64,000 bases of DNA from Halomonas halmophila (lineage in GTDB: Bacteria > Pseudomonadota > Gammaproteobacteria > Pseudomonadales > Halomonadaceae). Below, piece by piece: positions 25,406 through 34,615 of this stretch. Made by a program: the position numbers and the translations under genes. Position 1 is the stretch's first letter. Each line of letters starts with the position of its first letter. The notes under the pieces were generated by a model, which was not told the origin of the DNA, did no database searches, and saw only the letters and a list, made by a program, of their open reading frames with translations. Location of the stretch: positions 62,001-126,000 of the forward strand of contig NZ_BJOC01000012.1 of NCBI RefSeq assembly GCF_006540005.1, in the 5' to 3' direction.

Positions 25406-26107
25406 TCAATCGGCGCCCGGCAGGGAAAGGTGTTGCGCGGCGGCGGTGGCGCGCTGTCCGGGGCTCCCTGCCTCGAGTCGCGGTACCAGCCCGAGGCAGG
25501 GGGCCTGGAGCGTCTGGCCCAGGGTGTCCAGGTTGGCCTGATAGTCATGTGCATCGGCGGCGAAGTCGGGGTCGATGAGGTTGCCGGCCCAGCCGGCCAG
25601 TTGTAGGCCGTCGGCACGAATCGCCTCGGCGCTGAGGCGGGCGTGATTGAGACAGCCGAGCTTGAGGCCGACCACCAGGATCACCGGCAGGCGCAGGCGT
25701 ACGGCCAGTCCGGCGAGATCTTCATGCTCGTTGAGGGGCACGCGCCAGCCGCCGGCGCCCTCGATCAGCGTCAGGTCGCGTTGCCGGGCCAGCGGGTCGG
25801 CGGTGGCCGAGACCAGGTCATTCAGCGTCGGCACCCGGCCGGTACGCCGGGCGGCCAGGTGCGGGGCGATGGCCGGTTCATAGGTGTAGGGGTTGATGGT
25901 CTCGTACCCGACCTCGGGGGTGCTCTGCTCACCGAGGGTCAGGGCGTCGATATTGCGCAGCCCTGCCGGAGTCATGTCGCAACCCGAGGCGACCGGCTTG
26001 AGTCCCAGGGTGCTCATGTCGTGCTGGCGAGCCAGGGCCAGCAGGCCGCCGGCCACCAGGGTCTTGCCGGCGTCGGTGTCGGTACCGGTGACGAAGTAGA
26101 CTCCCAT
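25406..26107 (-). CDS. bioD: Dethiobiotin synthetase
   Basis: 233 residues. The P-loop FVTGTDTDAGKT is at the N-terminus, and IEGAGGWRVPLN is the second nucleotide/substrate motif. It closes the ureido ring of 7,8-diaminononanoate with CO2 and ATP. It is the last gene of bioB-F-H-C-D, starting 1 bp after the bioC stop. Confidence 0.94.
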   Translation of the reverse strand: MGVYFVTGTDTDAGKTLVAGGLLALARQHDMSTLGLKPVASGCDMTPAGLRNIDALTLGEQSTPEVGYETINPYTYEPAIAPHLAARRTGRVPTLNDLVSATADPLARQRDLTLIEGAGGWRVPLNEHEDLAGLAVRLRLPVILVVGLKLGCLNHARLSAEAIRADGLQLAGWAGNLIDPDFAADAHDYQANLDTLGQTLQAPCLGLVPRLEAGSPGQRATAAAQHLSLPGAD

Positions 26108-26108
26108 C

Positions 26109-26918
26109 TCAGCGCTCCAGGATCAGGGTCAGCAGGTGATAGGTGACAGGCAGGCCGGCTGGCTCGCGCAGCGTCTCGTAGCGACGTCGTGCGCGGGCGA
26201 GGTCGGTCCGTGTCAGCCGTTTCCCCGGCCGCGCCACCTGAGCACCGACGCCCTTGATGGAGGCCATCACGGCGTTCAGGTCCGGGTAGTGGAAGCGCTC
26301 CTCGCGTTGTTCCAGGTCGACATGGCGGAAGCCGGCGCATCGGGCGGCAATCTGGTGGCGGGCGGCATCGCGGAAATCCAGCAGGGCGGCGGCACGCCCG
26401 GGTTGTGACCAGGCCTGGTTCACTTCGCGCAGGGTGCCGGGTGCCAGGGTGTTGAGCAGGGCGCGTCCGCCGGGCTTCAGCACTCGGTGGATCTCGGCCA
26501 GGACGCGGTCGAGGTCGGGGCACCACTGGATCGCCAGGTTGGAGATGACCAGGTCCAGGCTGGCGTCGGCCTGGGGCAGCATGCCGGCGTCGCCGCAGAT
26601 CCAGCGGATCGGCTGCGGATGGCGTCGGCGCGCTTCGTCGAGCATGCCCGGCGCCAGGTCGAGGCCCTCGACATGGCAGTGGTCGTCGTAATGACGGGCC
26701 AGTCGGGCGGTCAGCTCGCCGGGGCCACAGCCCAGGTCCAGCAGGCATTCGGCCGTGTCGGGGAGGTGGGCCAGCAGACGCTCGCTCATCATCTGCTGGG
26801 CGCTGGCGCGGCTGGCGTAGTGGGGGGCGGCACGGGAAAAGGCCTGGGCGACGCGGGCGCGCCAGTCGGCAGCATCGGCTTGAGTGGTGGGTTCGGTGGC
26901 CAGCGCGGCAATGGTCAT
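26109..26918 (-). CDS. bioC: Malonyl-ACP O-methyltransferase
   Basis: 269 residues, class I SAM-dependent methyltransferase. The SAM site is LLDLGCGPGELTARLA, with LVISNLAIQWCPDLDRVLAEIHRVLKPGG further on. It masks the malonyl carboxylate so that fatty acid synthesis can build the pimeloyl chain. Its ATG overlaps the bioH stop (ATGA). Confidence 0.93.
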   Translation of the reverse strand: MTIAALATEPTTQADAADWRARVAQAFSRAAPHYASRASAQQMMSERLLAHLPDTAECLLDLGCGPGELTARLARHYDDHCHVEGLDLAPGMLDEARRRHPQPIRWICGDAGMLPQADASLDLVISNLAIQWCPDLDRVLAEIHRVLKPGGRALLNTLAPGTLREVNQAWSQPGRAAALLDFRDAARHQIAARCAGFRHVDLEQREERFHYPDLNAVMASIKGVGAQVARPGKRLTRTDLARARRRYETLREPAGLPVTYHLLTLILER

Positions 26919-27649
26919 GATGTCGGCTCCGGGCGTTCGCCGTCAGGCCGATGCGTGTCGGCGATGGCCGCCAGCGATGCCGCCAGATGCTGGGGTCGAC
27001 TGAGCATCGGGCAGTGTCCGGCGTCCGCGATCTGCTGGTCGGCGTCGGCCAGGACCTCGCCGGCGAGCAAGGGGTCGCGGGCGCCCGCGAGGCGGCGCAC
27101 CTGACAGGAGGCGGCGTTCAGGCGGTGTCGGTTGTCGAGCCGGGCGAGCTGGCCGAGACCGGCGTCGAGGGTTTCGATGGAGGCCGGGGCAGTGGTGCCG
27201 AGCAGCTGACGCAGATCGCGGCGCGCGCGGCGGGGATCGGGTTCACCGCCCAGCTGCCAGCGCAGAAAATGTTCCCGGGCGGTATCCGGAGAGCGCTCGA
27301 AGGCATGCCGGAAATCGGCCAGGGCTTGTGCGCTGACCCCTTCCGGGTGAACGAAGCGCTCGCCGATGCCGAGCAGTACCAGGGCACGCGGGCTTGGCAG
27401 GTGGTCGAGCAAGGCGGTGGTCAGCAGGCCGCCGAGCGACCAGCCCACCCAGATGGCCTCGGCGGGCAGGTCGGCTGCCATGGCAGCGGCCAGCTCGCCC
27501 AGCGAGGCAGGGTCGGCGAGTGGCGGGCGACCGGCATAGCCGGGCCAGTCCGGCGTTGTGACCTCGAGTCCGGCGGACCAGCAGGGGGCGAGCGGCTGCC
27601 AGATGCGAGCGTCGCAGCCCCAGCCGCTGAGCAGTACCAGGCGTGTCAT
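26915..27649 (-). CDS. bioH: Pimeloyl-ACP methyl ester carboxylesterase
   Basis: 244 residues, alpha/beta hydrolase. The nucleophile elbow is GWSLGG, and WGCDARIWQPLA is near the N-terminus where the oxyanion region is expected. A catalytic His is in DAGHCPML. It removes the methyl group added by BioC. It overlaps bioF and bioC by 4 bp on either side, so the operon is translationally tight. Confidence 0.92.
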   Translation of the reverse strand: MTRLVLLSGWGCDARIWQPLAPCWSAGLEVTTPDWPGYAGRPPLADPASLGELAAAMAADLPAEAIWVGWSLGGLLTTALLDHLPSPRALVLLGIGERFVHPEGVSAQALADFRHAFERSPDTAREHFLRWQLGGEPDPRRARRDLRQLLGTTAPASIETLDAGLGQLARLDNRHRLNAASCQVRRLAGARDPLLAGEVLADADQQIADAGHCPMLSRPQHLAASLAAIADTHRPDGERPEPTS

Positions 27650-28803
27650 GCGGCCTCCTCGCGGCGACAGCCGTCCAGTGCCTCGAGCAGGGCATCGAGC
27701 GCCGAGGCATCATGGGCGGCGCTCAGGGTGATGCGCAGGCGAGCCTGGTCGCGTGCCACGGTGGGCGCACGGATGGCACCGACACGCAGCCCGGCCTGCG
27801 CCAGGCGCTCGGCCCAGCGCAGCACGCGGCTGCTGTCACCCAGTACCACGGGCTGGATGGGTGTGCCCGAGTCGCTCAGCGGCAGGCCGAGCGTATCGGC
27901 TTCCCGACGGAAGCGGGCGATGTTGGCGTGCAAGCGGTCGCGACGTTCGGGCTCGGCCTCGAGGATGTCCAGGGCCGCCAGGGTGGCCGCCGCCACGCCG
28001 GGCGGCTGGGCCGTGGTGTAGATGTAAGGGCGGGCGAACTGGATCAGGTGGTCGATCACGGCGGCGTCGCCCGCCACGAAGGCGCCGGCGCTGCCCAGGG
28101 CCTTGCCCAGGGTGCCCACCAGGACTGGCACCTGGTGGTGGTCATGGGCCTGGCCCACGCAGCCGTCGCCCAGCTCACCCAATACACCAAGGCCATGGGC
28201 GTCATCTATCATCAGCCAGGCTCCCTGGCGCTGGCAGATATTCGCCAGGCCGGCGATATCGGCCGTATCGCCATCCATGCTGAAAACGCCATCGCTGACC
28301 ACCAGCGCCGGCGCCTCCCGGGGAGCGCGCTCGAGCAGGCGCTCCAGATCCGCGAGATCACGATGGTGAAAGCGTCGCGAGGGGGCCTCGGCCAGCCGCG
28401 CGCCATCGAGCAGCGAGGCATGGTTCAAGCGGTCCTGAAAGACGCGAGTGTGACGGTCGCACAATGCCTGCAGCACGCCCAGATTGGCCATGTAGCCGGT
28501 GGAGAATAGCAGGGCGCGGGGTCGGCCGGTCAGCTCGGCCAGACGCTCTTCGAGTCGCTGGTGTACGTCCAGGTGCCCGGAGACTAGATGCGAGGCCCTG
28601 GCGCCCGCGCCGAGGCGTTTCGCGCCGGCGGCCTGGGCCTCGGCGAGGCGCGGGTCGGCGGCCAGGCCGAGGTAGTCGTTGCCGGCGAAATCGATCAGCT
28701 GGGCCGACGGGCCGAGGCTGATTCGTTGGCGCCAGCCGTCTGCGGCTCGCCGTTGTGCGGCGGCTTGCGACAGTCGCTCGTCCCAGCGGTGTGCTCGAGA
28801 CAT
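27646..28803 (-). CDS. bioF: 8-amino-7-oxononanoate synthase
   Basis: 385 residues, alpha-oxoamine synthase family. The sequence has DFAGNDYLGLAADPRL near the start, SGHLDVHQRLEERLAELTG, DDAHGLGVLG, and the PLP lysine in LVGTLGKALGSAGAF. It condenses pimeloyl-ACP with alanine. It starts 6 bp after bioB and overlaps bioH by 4 bp. Confidence 0.95.
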   Translation of the reverse strand: MSRAHRWDERLSQAAAQRRAADGWRQRISLGPSAQLIDFAGNDYLGLAADPRLAEAQAAGAKRLGAGARASHLVSGHLDVHQRLEERLAELTGRPRALLFSTGYMANLGVLQALCDRHTRVFQDRLNHASLLDGARLAEAPSRRFHHRDLADLERLLERAPREAPALVVSDGVFSMDGDTADIAGLANICQRQGAWLMIDDAHGLGVLGELGDGCVGQAHDHHQVPVLVGTLGKALGSAGAFVAGDAAVIDHLIQFARPYIYTTAQPPGVAAATLAALDILEAEPERRDRLHANIARFRREADTLGLPLSDSGTPIQPVVLGDSSRVLRWAERLAQAGLRVGAIRAPTVARDQARLRITLSAAHDASALDALLEALDGCRREEAA

Positions 28804-28809
28804 TTGGGC

Positions 28810-29907
28810 TCAGGCCTGGGCGGCGTCGTAGAATAGGGCGTCATCCCGCTGGCGCTGAATGGCATGTGTCAGGGCGGTCTCGGTATCGGCCTCGTCGGCA
28901 TGGGTGTCGCGTTGCTCGGGGTGCAGGCCGAGCTTGTCGAACAGGGCGCGGTCACGCTCGATCTGCGGATTGCCGGTGGTCAACAGGGTGTCGCCGTAGA
29001 AGATCGAGTTGGCGCCGGCGAGAAAGGCCATGGCCTGGGTCGACTCGTCCATCTGCTCGCGGCCGGCCGACAGGCGCACATGGCTCTGCGGCATCAGGAT
29101 ACGGGCCACGGCGATGGCGCGGATGAACTCGAGCGGGTCCAGGTCCTCGACGTTTTCCATGGGGGTGCCGGGCACCTTGACCAGCATGTTGATGGGCACC
29201 GATTCCGGATGCGGCTCCAGGCGCACCAGCTGCTGGAGCAGGGCGGCGCGGTCGCGGGGCGCTTCGCCCATGCCCAGGATGCCGCCCGAGCAGACCTTCA
29301 TGCCGGCCTCGCGGACATTGGCGAGGGTATCCAGGCGGTCGGCATAGGAGCGGGTGGTGATGACCTCGCCATAGTATTCCGGCGAGGTGTCGAGATTGTG
29401 GTTGTAGTAGTCCAGTCCGGCCTCGGCCAGTCGGCTGGCCTGGTCGCTGTCGACCATGCCGAGGGTCATGCAGGTCTCGAGCCCCAGTGCCTTGACCCGG
29501 CCGACCATCTCCATGACCACCCGCAGGTCGCGCTCCCGCGGGCTGCGCCACGCCGCACCCATGCAGAAACGGCTCGCGCCGGCCTCCTTGGCCGCCCGGG
29601 CCTGCTCCACCACCTTGTCGATTTCCAGCAGCTTTTCCTTGCCCAGGCCGGTGTTGTAGTGGCCCGACTGAGGGCAGTACTTGCAGTCTTCCGGACAGGC
29701 GCCGGTCTTGATCGACAACAGGGTCGAGACCTGGACGGCATTGGGGTCGAAATGCGCGCGGTGTACCTGCTGGGCGCGGAACAGCAGGTCGTTGAAGGGC
29801 AGCTCGAACAGCGCTTCGATCTCCTCCAGGCGCCAGTCGTGGCGTACTTCGGGTCGGGCGTCTAGGTTCAGATCAAGCGCCGCGCTGGCGTGGCTATTGG
29901 CTGGCAT
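28810..29907 (-). CDS. bioB: Biotin synthase
   Basis: 365 residues from the start at 29907. Radical-SAM cluster CxxxCxxC is in [16 protein letters not shown]; the [2Fe-2S] ligands ([27 protein letters not shown]) also match. It inserts sulfur into dethiobiotin. An in-frame ATG at 29979 would add 24 residues, but that stretch runs through the two operator boxes and has no ribosome site. The start at 29907 fits the family length and has only a weak GCGAG ahead of it. It heads bioB-F-H-C-D. Confidence 0.94.
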   Translation of the reverse strand: MPANSHASAALDLNLDARPEVRHDWRLEEIEALFELPFNDLLFRAQQVHRAHFDPNAVQVSTLLSIKTGACPEDCKYCPQSGHYNTGLGKEKLLEIDKVVEQARAAKEAGASRFCMGAAWRSPRERDLRVVMEMVGRVKALGLETCMTLGMVDSDQASRLAEAGLDYYNHNLDTSPEYYGEVITTRSYADRLDTLANVREAGMKVCSGGILGMGEAPRDRAALLQQLVRLEPHPESVPINMLVKVPGTPMENVEDLDPLEFIRAIAVARILMPQSHVRLSAGREQMDESTQAMAFLAGANSIFYGDTLLTTGNPQIERDRALFDKLGLHPEQRDTHADEADTETALTHAIQRQRDDALFYDAAQA

Positions 29908-29921
29908 GGAGGGCTCGCTTT

Positions 29922-29954
29922 TGGTCAACTTTGCTGGGTTGTCACGGTTGACGA
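29922..29954. promoter_or_regulatory. BirA-type operator box 1 in the bioB-comF gap
   Basis: TGGTCAACT, 15 bases, then GGTTGACGA. The halves match the BirA consensus 6 and 7 of 9. It lies just upstream of the bioB start, downstream of the candidate bioB promoter on the minus strand. Confidence 0.6.
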
Positions 29955-29977
29955 ACAGGGTAAGCGGTCGGTCGTTC

Positions 29978-30009
29978 ATGTCAACCGTTCATGATTACAG
30001 GGTTGACGA
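29978..30009. promoter_or_regulatory. BirA-type operator box 2, overlapping the comF start and bioB -35
   Basis: ATGTCAACC, 14 bases, then GGTTGACGA: a perfect GTCAACC-N14-GGTTGAC dyad with the same spacing as the bioA operator, 7 of 9 in each half. On the minus strand it contains TTGACA, a consensus -35, with TACCCT 16 bp later. On the plus strand its first three bases are the comF start codon. Confidence 0.72.
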
Positions 30010-30682
30010 ATGGCTGCGTCGAGCACTGCCGGGGCGCTGTGCCTTCTGCCTGGCGGCCACTCACGGCACGCTGCCCTGGTGTCAGACCTGTCACCTGGAA
30101 CTGCCCTGGAACCTGCCGGCCTGTCCGCTGTGTGCCGAGCCCCAGGCCGGGCAGGGCCGCGGCCGCCCCTGCGGGCACTGCCTGCGTCGCCAGCCGGCCT
30201 TTGCCGCGGCCCGGGTGCCGTTGCGATACCTGGATGAGCTGGCGGATCTGGTCCGGCGTTTCAAGTTTCAGGCCTCGCCACGCGCCGGTAGCGTCCTGCT
30301 CGGGTTGCTGGTCGAGGCCCTGGAGACGGCGCCCAGGCCCGACGGGCTGGTGGCCGTGCCCCTGCATCGCCGGCGGGCGCGGGAGCGTGGCTTCGATCAG
30401 GCGCAATGGCTGGCCCGCCGCCTGGCGGTGCGGCTGGAAATCCCGCTCTACACGGCCCGGCGGCTGCGCGATACGCCCAGCCAGCGCGGGCTGGACCGCC
30501 AGCATCGGCGTCGCAACCTGCGTGCCGCCTTCGGCGTCGAGTCAGACCTGCCGGAGCGTGTGGCGCTGCTGGATGACGTCATGACCACCGGCGCCACTTT
30601 CGATGCCCTGGCACGCGCCTGTCAGCAGGCCGGAGCGCAGCGGGTCGAGGCCTGGGCGGTGGCCCGCACGCCACTGCCCTGA
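29978..30682 (+). CDS. comF: ComF family phosphoribosyltransferase-like protein
   Basis: 234 residues. An N-terminal cysteine-rich region (CAFC, CQTC, CPLC, GHC) suggests a zinc ribbon, followed by a PRTase-type domain with the PRPP loop [14 protein letters not shown]. ComF proteins support DNA uptake in natural transformation; in many gammaproteobacteria the gene is divergent from bioB, as here. No good ribosome site is seen, and the start codon lies inside a BirA-like box. Confidence 0.88.
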   Translation: MSTVHDYRVDEWLRRALPGRCAFCLAATHGTLPWCQTCHLELPWNLPACPLCAEPQAGQGRGRPCGHCLRRQPAFAAARVPLRYLDELADLVRRFKFQASPRAGSVLLGLLVEALETAPRPDGLVAVPLHRRRARERGFDQAQWLARRLAVRLEIPLYTARRLRDTPSQRGLDRQHRRRNLRAAFGVESDLPERVALLDDVMTTGATFDALARACQQAGAQRVEAWAVARTPLP

Positions 30683-30758
30683 GCGAGCCTCGCGACTTCA
30701 GCGCGGCTTGCGGGGCTCTGTTAGCATGCAGGTTCGTCGAATGAACCTGGAGCGCCGC

Positions 30759-31736
30759 ATGCAAGACTCGCTGCATCCCTTTGCCCGTCTCGAACCCTCG
30801 CGCGTGGTGGCGGCAGTCGAGTCGCTGGGCTTCTGGCTGCCCGGTGAGCCGTTCGCCCTGAACAGCTACGAGAATCGTGTCTACATGCTGCACGATGACG
30901 AGCGTCGTCGCTGGATCGCCAAGTTCTATCGCCCCGGCCGCTGGAGCAACGAGCAGATCCAGGAAGAACATGATTTCCTCGCGGAGCTGGCGGCGGCCGA
31001 GGTATCGGTGGCGGCGCCCTGGCGGGATGCGCAGGGCGTCAGCCTGCATCAGGCCGAGGGCTTTCGCTTTGCGCTCTATCCGCAGCTTTCGGGGCAGGCG
31101 CCGGAACTCGACAATCCGGCCCACCTCTTTGCCCTGGGCGAGGTCATCGGCGCCATGCATGCAGTGGGCGAGCAGGGGCGCTTCGTCGAACGGCGGCGGC
31201 TGGACCTCGACGAGATGCTGGCAGAGGCCTGCGAGGCCGTGCTGGCCAGTCCCTGGCTCGAGCGTCGCCAGCGCCAGGCCTATACGCGTGTGACCGATGA
31301 TCTGCGGCGGGCACTGGCCGATCGCGGCTGGTCGCCCGAGGCCAGCATCCGCGTGCATGGCGACTGCCATCTGGGCAATATCCTGGGGCGCGACGAGGCG
31401 TTCGGCCTGGTGGACTTCGATGATTGTCTGACGGCGCCGGCGGTGCAGGACATCTGGATGCTGCTCAGCGGCCAGGAAGAGGATGAATGGCAGATGCAAC
31501 TGTCCGAGGTTATCGAGGGCTATGAACAGCATCGCGAATTCGACCGCGGTGAGTTGGCGCTGATCGAGCCGTTGCGGGCCTTGCGGCTGATTCGGCACAG
31601 CGCCTGGCTGGTGGCCCGCTGGGCGGACCCGGCCTTTCCGATGGCCTTTCCCTGGCTGGCCGAGTCACGTTACTGGGATGAGCATATTCGTCAGCTCGAG
31701 CAACAGCGCCGCTGGCTGGAAACGGCCAGCGGGTGA
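30759..31736 (+). CDS. srkA: Stress response kinase A (YihE/RdoA family)
   Basis: 325 residues, close to the 328 of E. coli SrkA. It is an APH/choline-kinase-fold Ser/Thr kinase: catalytic loop HGDCHLGNIL and metal motif LVDFDD are both intact. The ATG at 30759 has GGAG eight bases upstream. SrkA protects against stress-induced death in E. coli; it acts in the cytoplasm. It is followed by a 134-bp gap before folE. Confidence 0.92.
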   Translation: MQDSLHPFARLEPSRVVAAVESLGFWLPGEPFALNSYENRVYMLHDDERRRWIAKFYRPGRWSNEQIQEEHDFLAELAAAEVSVAAPWRDAQGVSLHQAEGFRFALYPQLSGQAPELDNPAHLFALGEVIGAMHAVGEQGRFVERRRLDLDEMLAEACEAVLASPWLERRQRQAYTRVTDDLRRALADRGWSPEASIRVHGDCHLGNILGRDEAFGLVDFDDCLTAPAVQDIWMLLSGQEEDEWQMQLSEVIEGYEQHREFDRGELALIEPLRALRLIRHSAWLVARWADPAFPMAFPWLAESRYWDEHIRQLEQQRRWLETASG

Positions 31737-31813
31737 CACACGACCGGCGTCACAGGCCCCGAAGCGGCATCTTCTTGCGTGATATCGCGCCCCGGGACTG
31801 CGTTGGCGCACGG

Positions 31814-31833
31814 CATGCGCTAGAATCATGCGC
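31814..31833 (+). promoter_or_regulatory. Candidate folE -10 flanked by direct repeats
   Basis: CATGCGC-TAGAAT-CATGCGC: a good -10 hexamer flanked by two identical 7-mers on the folE strand. The -35 region is weak, which would suit activator dependence. The dyad CCCCGG...CCGGGG follows at about 31835-31857. Confidence 0.4.
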
Positions 31834-31870
31834 CTTGCCCCGGGAAACATGACGCCGGGGTGACGATTCG

Positions 31871-32491
31871 ATGGCAAGGCGTGGTGGCACAATGACGACA
31901 CACCACGATAATGACGCTGCACGGGGCCTGAGCATGAGCGAACAACTCGCCGACCATTACCGCCAGATCATACAGGAGATCGGGGAAGATCCTGACCGGG
32001 AAGGCCTGCGCGACACGCCCAAGCGCGCCGCCAAGGCCATGCAATTCTTGAATCGCGGCTATTTCCAATCCCTGGAAGAAATCGTCAATGGTGCTGTCTT
32101 CGAATCGGATACCGATGAAATGGTACTGGTCAAGGACATCGAGCTGTACTCGATGTGCGAGCACCACCTGCTGCCGTTCACCGGCAAGTGTCACATCGCC
32201 TACCTGCCGCAGGGCAAGGTGCTGGGGCTTTCCAAGTTCGCGCGTATCGTCGACATGTATGCGCGGCGCATGCAGATTCAGGAGAACCTCACGCGCCAGA
32301 TCGCCGAGGCGGTCCAGCAGGTGACCGATGCCCGCGGCGTGGCCGTGGTGATCGAAGCTCATCATCTGTGCATGATGATGCGTGGCGTGGAGAAGCAGAA
32401 TTCCAGCATGACGTCCTCGGTGATGCTCGGCGCCTTCCGCGAATCCCAGAGCACGCGCCAGGAGTTCCTGACACTGGTGCAGTCCCGATAG
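31871..32491 (+). CDS. folE: GTP cyclohydrolase I
   Basis: 206 residues. The zinc and catalytic residues are in MCEHHLLPF and [12 protein letters not shown]. It converts GTP to 7,8-dihydroneopterin triphosphate, the first step to folate and tetrahydropterins. The start at 31871 has GGGGTGA seven bases upstream; ATGs at 31892 and 31934 would give shorter proteins, and the last fits short homologues best. folX follows after 13 bp. Confidence 0.94.
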   Translation: MARRGGTMTTHHDNDAARGLSMSEQLADHYRQIIQEIGEDPDREGLRDTPKRAAKAMQFLNRGYFQSLEEIVNGAVFESDTDEMVLVKDIELYSMCEHHLLPFTGKCHIAYLPQGKVLGLSKFARIVDMYARRMQIQENLTRQIAEAVQQVTDARGVAVVIEAHHLCMMMRGVEKQNSSMTSSVMLGAFRESQSTRQEFLTLVQSR

Positions 32492-32504
32492 GAGGCAACG
32501 CGAC

Positions 32505-32915
32505 ATGGCAATGCTCGGCCTGGATGACCAGCATCTGGATCACGATCTGGCGACCATCCGTATCAAGAACCTGCGCCTGCGCACCTTCATCGGCATCAAG
32601 GAAGATGAAATCCGCAACCGCCAGGATGTGGTGGTCAATGCGGTGATCCGCTACCGAGCCGACAATGCCGTGGCCTTCAACCACATCGAACAGGCACTCA
32701 ATTACCGCACCATCACCAAGCAGGTCATCGCGCATGTGGAAGACAACCGCTTCGAACTGCTGGAACGCATGACACGCGAGGTGCTCGACCTGATCATGAG
32801 CTTCGATCAGGTGCTGACTACTCAGGTGGAGATCGACAAGCCCCACGCCCTGCGATTTGCCGACTCGGTGTCGATCACCCTGTCGGATTCGCGGGACGCG
32901 CGTCGCAAGGTGTGA
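32505..32915 (+). CDS. folX: Dihydroneopterin triphosphate 2'-epimerase
   Basis: 136 residues of the FolB/FolX tunnel fold, with [23 protein letters not shown] near the start and a Glu in the C-terminal [17 protein letters not shown] segment. It epimerises dihydroneopterin triphosphate to the monapterin form. The folE-folX pair matches Pseudomonas (PA3438-PA3439), where it supplies a pterin cofactor for phenylalanine hydroxylase. AGGAGG lies upstream of the ATG. Confidence 0.9.
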   Translation: MAMLGLDDQHLDHDLATIRIKNLRLRTFIGIKEDEIRNRQDVVVNAVIRYRADNAVAFNHIEQALNYRTITKQVIAHVEDNRFELLERMTREVLDLIMSFDQVLTTQVEIDKPHALRFADSVSITLSDSRDARRKV

Positions 32916-33019
32916 GGCGCGTACGCCCATGGTCGAGGCCTCAAGGTTGGCGTCTGCGCCTCCATGCGCTTAGCATAGAGGCCATTCCATTCGCAGTGCA
33001 TTGACGTCAGGAGTCGACC

Positions 33020-34492
33020 ATGGAAGCCCTGAAGGACAGTCTGAAGGAAACCCAGCTGTATTGCCCCTTCGCCTATATCGATGGTAGCTGGGTCGCGGCT
33101 GACAGCGGCGAGCAGATCGAGGTGGTCAATCCTGCCACCGGTGAAGCGGTGGGAGATATGCCCCGGCTGGGCCGTGCCGAGACGGAACGCGCCATCGATG
33201 CCGCCAGTGCGGCGCTGCCCGCCTGGAAGGCCCTGACGGCCCTGGAACGTGCCGATGCCCTGATGAAGTGGCATGACCTGATGATGGAGCATCAGCAGGA
33301 CCTGGCGACCATCATGACCCACGAGCAGGGCAAGCCGCTCAAGGAAGCCGCCGGCGAGATCGCCTACGCCGCCAGCTTCCTGCGCTGGTTTGCCGGCGAG
33401 GCCCGACGGATCTATGGCGAGACGGTGCCCGCCGCCGCGTCCCACCAGCGCATTGTGGTGACCAAGCAGCCGGTCGGGGTGGTCGGCGCCATCACGCCCT
33501 GGAACTTCCCGGCGGCGATGATCACCCGCAAGGCCGGTGCCGCGCTTGCCGTGGGCTGTACCTTCGTCGTCAAGCCGGCCAGTCAGACACCCTTCTCGGC
33601 TACCGCGCTGGCCCTGCTGGCCGAGCGCGCCGGTATTCCTCGCGGGGTCTTCAATGTGGTGCCGGGCAGTGCCTCGGACATCGCCGCGGCGCTGACCGAG
33701 TCGCCGATCGTGCGCAAGATCACCTTCACCGGCTCCACCGAGGTGGGCAGCGGCCTGATGGCCCAGGCGGCCCGACACGTCCAGAAGGTCTCCCTCGAGC
33801 TGGGTGGCAACGCGCCCTTCATCGTCTTCGAGGATGCCGATCTGGATGCCGCCGTGGAGGGTGCCATGGCCGCCAAGTTCCGCAATGCCGGCCAGACCTG
33901 CGTGTGCACCAATCGCTTCCTGGTGCAGTCGAGCGTGGTCAATGCCTTCTGCGAGAAGCTGGCGGTGGCCATGAACAGCGAGCTCAAGGTCGGTGATGGC
34001 ACCCATGATGGCGTCAACATCGGCCCGCTGATCGATGCCAGGGCCGTCGAAAAGGTCTCCGAGCACGTTCAGGATGCCGTCGAGCACGGTGCCGAGCTGC
34101 TGCTGGGTGGCCACCCGCATCCCCTCGGCGGCAACTTCTTCACCCCGACCCTGATCACCGAGGCCAATGACAGCATGAAGGTCGCCGGAGAAGAGACCTT
34201 CGGCCCGCTGGCCGCGGTCTTCCCCTTCGATGACGAGGAAGACGCCGTGCGCATGGCCAACGATACCGAATATGGCCTGGCTTCCTACTTCTACTCTCGC
34301 GATCTGGGTCGCGTGTGGCGCGTCGCCGATGCCCTGGAATACGGCATGGTCGGCATCAACACCGGCCTGCTGTCCAACGCGGCCGCGCCCTTCGGCGGCG
34401 TGAAGTCCTCCGGCCTGGGCCGGGAAGGCGGCCACCAGGGCATCGAGGAGTTCCTCGAGACCAAGTACCTGTGTATTGATCTAGGGGACTAA
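33020..34492 (+). CDS. gabD: Succinate-semialdehyde dehydrogenase (NAD(P)+)
   Basis: 490 residues, aldehyde dehydrogenase family. The Glu is in ELGGNAPFIVFEDAD and the catalytic Cys in NAGQTCVCTNRF; FTGSTEVG is the nucleotide-site motif. It oxidises succinate semialdehyde to succinate in GABA catabolism. GabT is not next to it. Length and the CVC motif match GabD closely; related glutarate-semialdehyde dehydrogenases are the main alternative. It ends facing purH. Confidence 0.9.
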   Translation: MEALKDSLKETQLYCPFAYIDGSWVAADSGEQIEVVNPATGEAVGDMPRLGRAETERAIDAASAALPAWKALTALERADALMKWHDLMMEHQQDLATIMTHEQGKPLKEAAGEIAYAASFLRWFAGEARRIYGETVPAAASHQRIVVTKQPVGVVGAITPWNFPAAMITRKAGAALAVGCTFVVKPASQTPFSATALALLAERAGIPRGVFNVVPGSASDIAAALTESPIVRKITFTGSTEVGSGLMAQAARHVQKVSLELGGNAPFIVFEDADLDAAVEGAMAAKFRNAGQTCVCTNRFLVQSSVVNAFCEKLAVAMNSELKVGDGTHDGVNIGPLIDARAVEKVSEHVQDAVEHGAELLLGGHPHPLGGNFFTPTLITEANDSMKVAGEETFGPLAAVFPFDDEEDAVRMANDTEYGLASYFYSRDLGRVWRVADALEYGMVGINTGLLSNAAAPFGGVKSSGLGREGGHQGIEEFLETKYLCIDLGD

Positions 34493-34510
34493 GCTCGCAG
34501 AGTTAAGAGC

Positions 34511-34611
34511 GAAGAAGGAAGAGGTCAGAGAAGAACCCCCTCCGGTTGGCCCGGCGGGGGTTCCGCTTATATGGCGTTAGCCTAACTCCCTTCTTCCTTC
34601 TTCCTTCTTCC
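34511..34611. repeat. Heptamer-arm inverted repeat between gabD and purH (copy B)
   Basis: A purine arm, GAAGAAG GAAGAGG (34511-34524), and a pyrimidine arm of three perfect CTTCTTC heptamers (34590-34610) can pair across the terminator hairpin. Between them GTTAGCCTAACTCC recalls the CTAGCCT spacer of the other copies. The array ends five bases from the purH stop codon. Confidence 0.7.
34533..34563. terminator. Strong bidirectional hairpin between gabD and purH
   Basis: GAACCCCCTCCGG pairs with CCGGCGGGGGTTC (12 of 13) around a 5-base loop. It sits between convergent stops. The minus strand continues TTCTCTG, moderately U-rich in RNA, so purH termination is plausible. Confidence 0.75.
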
Positions 34612-34615
34612 GTCT

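Noticed and set aside
29908..29979. N-terminal extension of BioB from an ATG at 29979
   Set aside because: It would run through both operator boxes and the probable promoter, lacks a ribosome site and adds residues absent from other BioB proteins.
32822..34435. Long antisense frame opposite gabD
   Set aside because: It has no family motifs, and gabD has an intact catalytic Cys and cofactor site.
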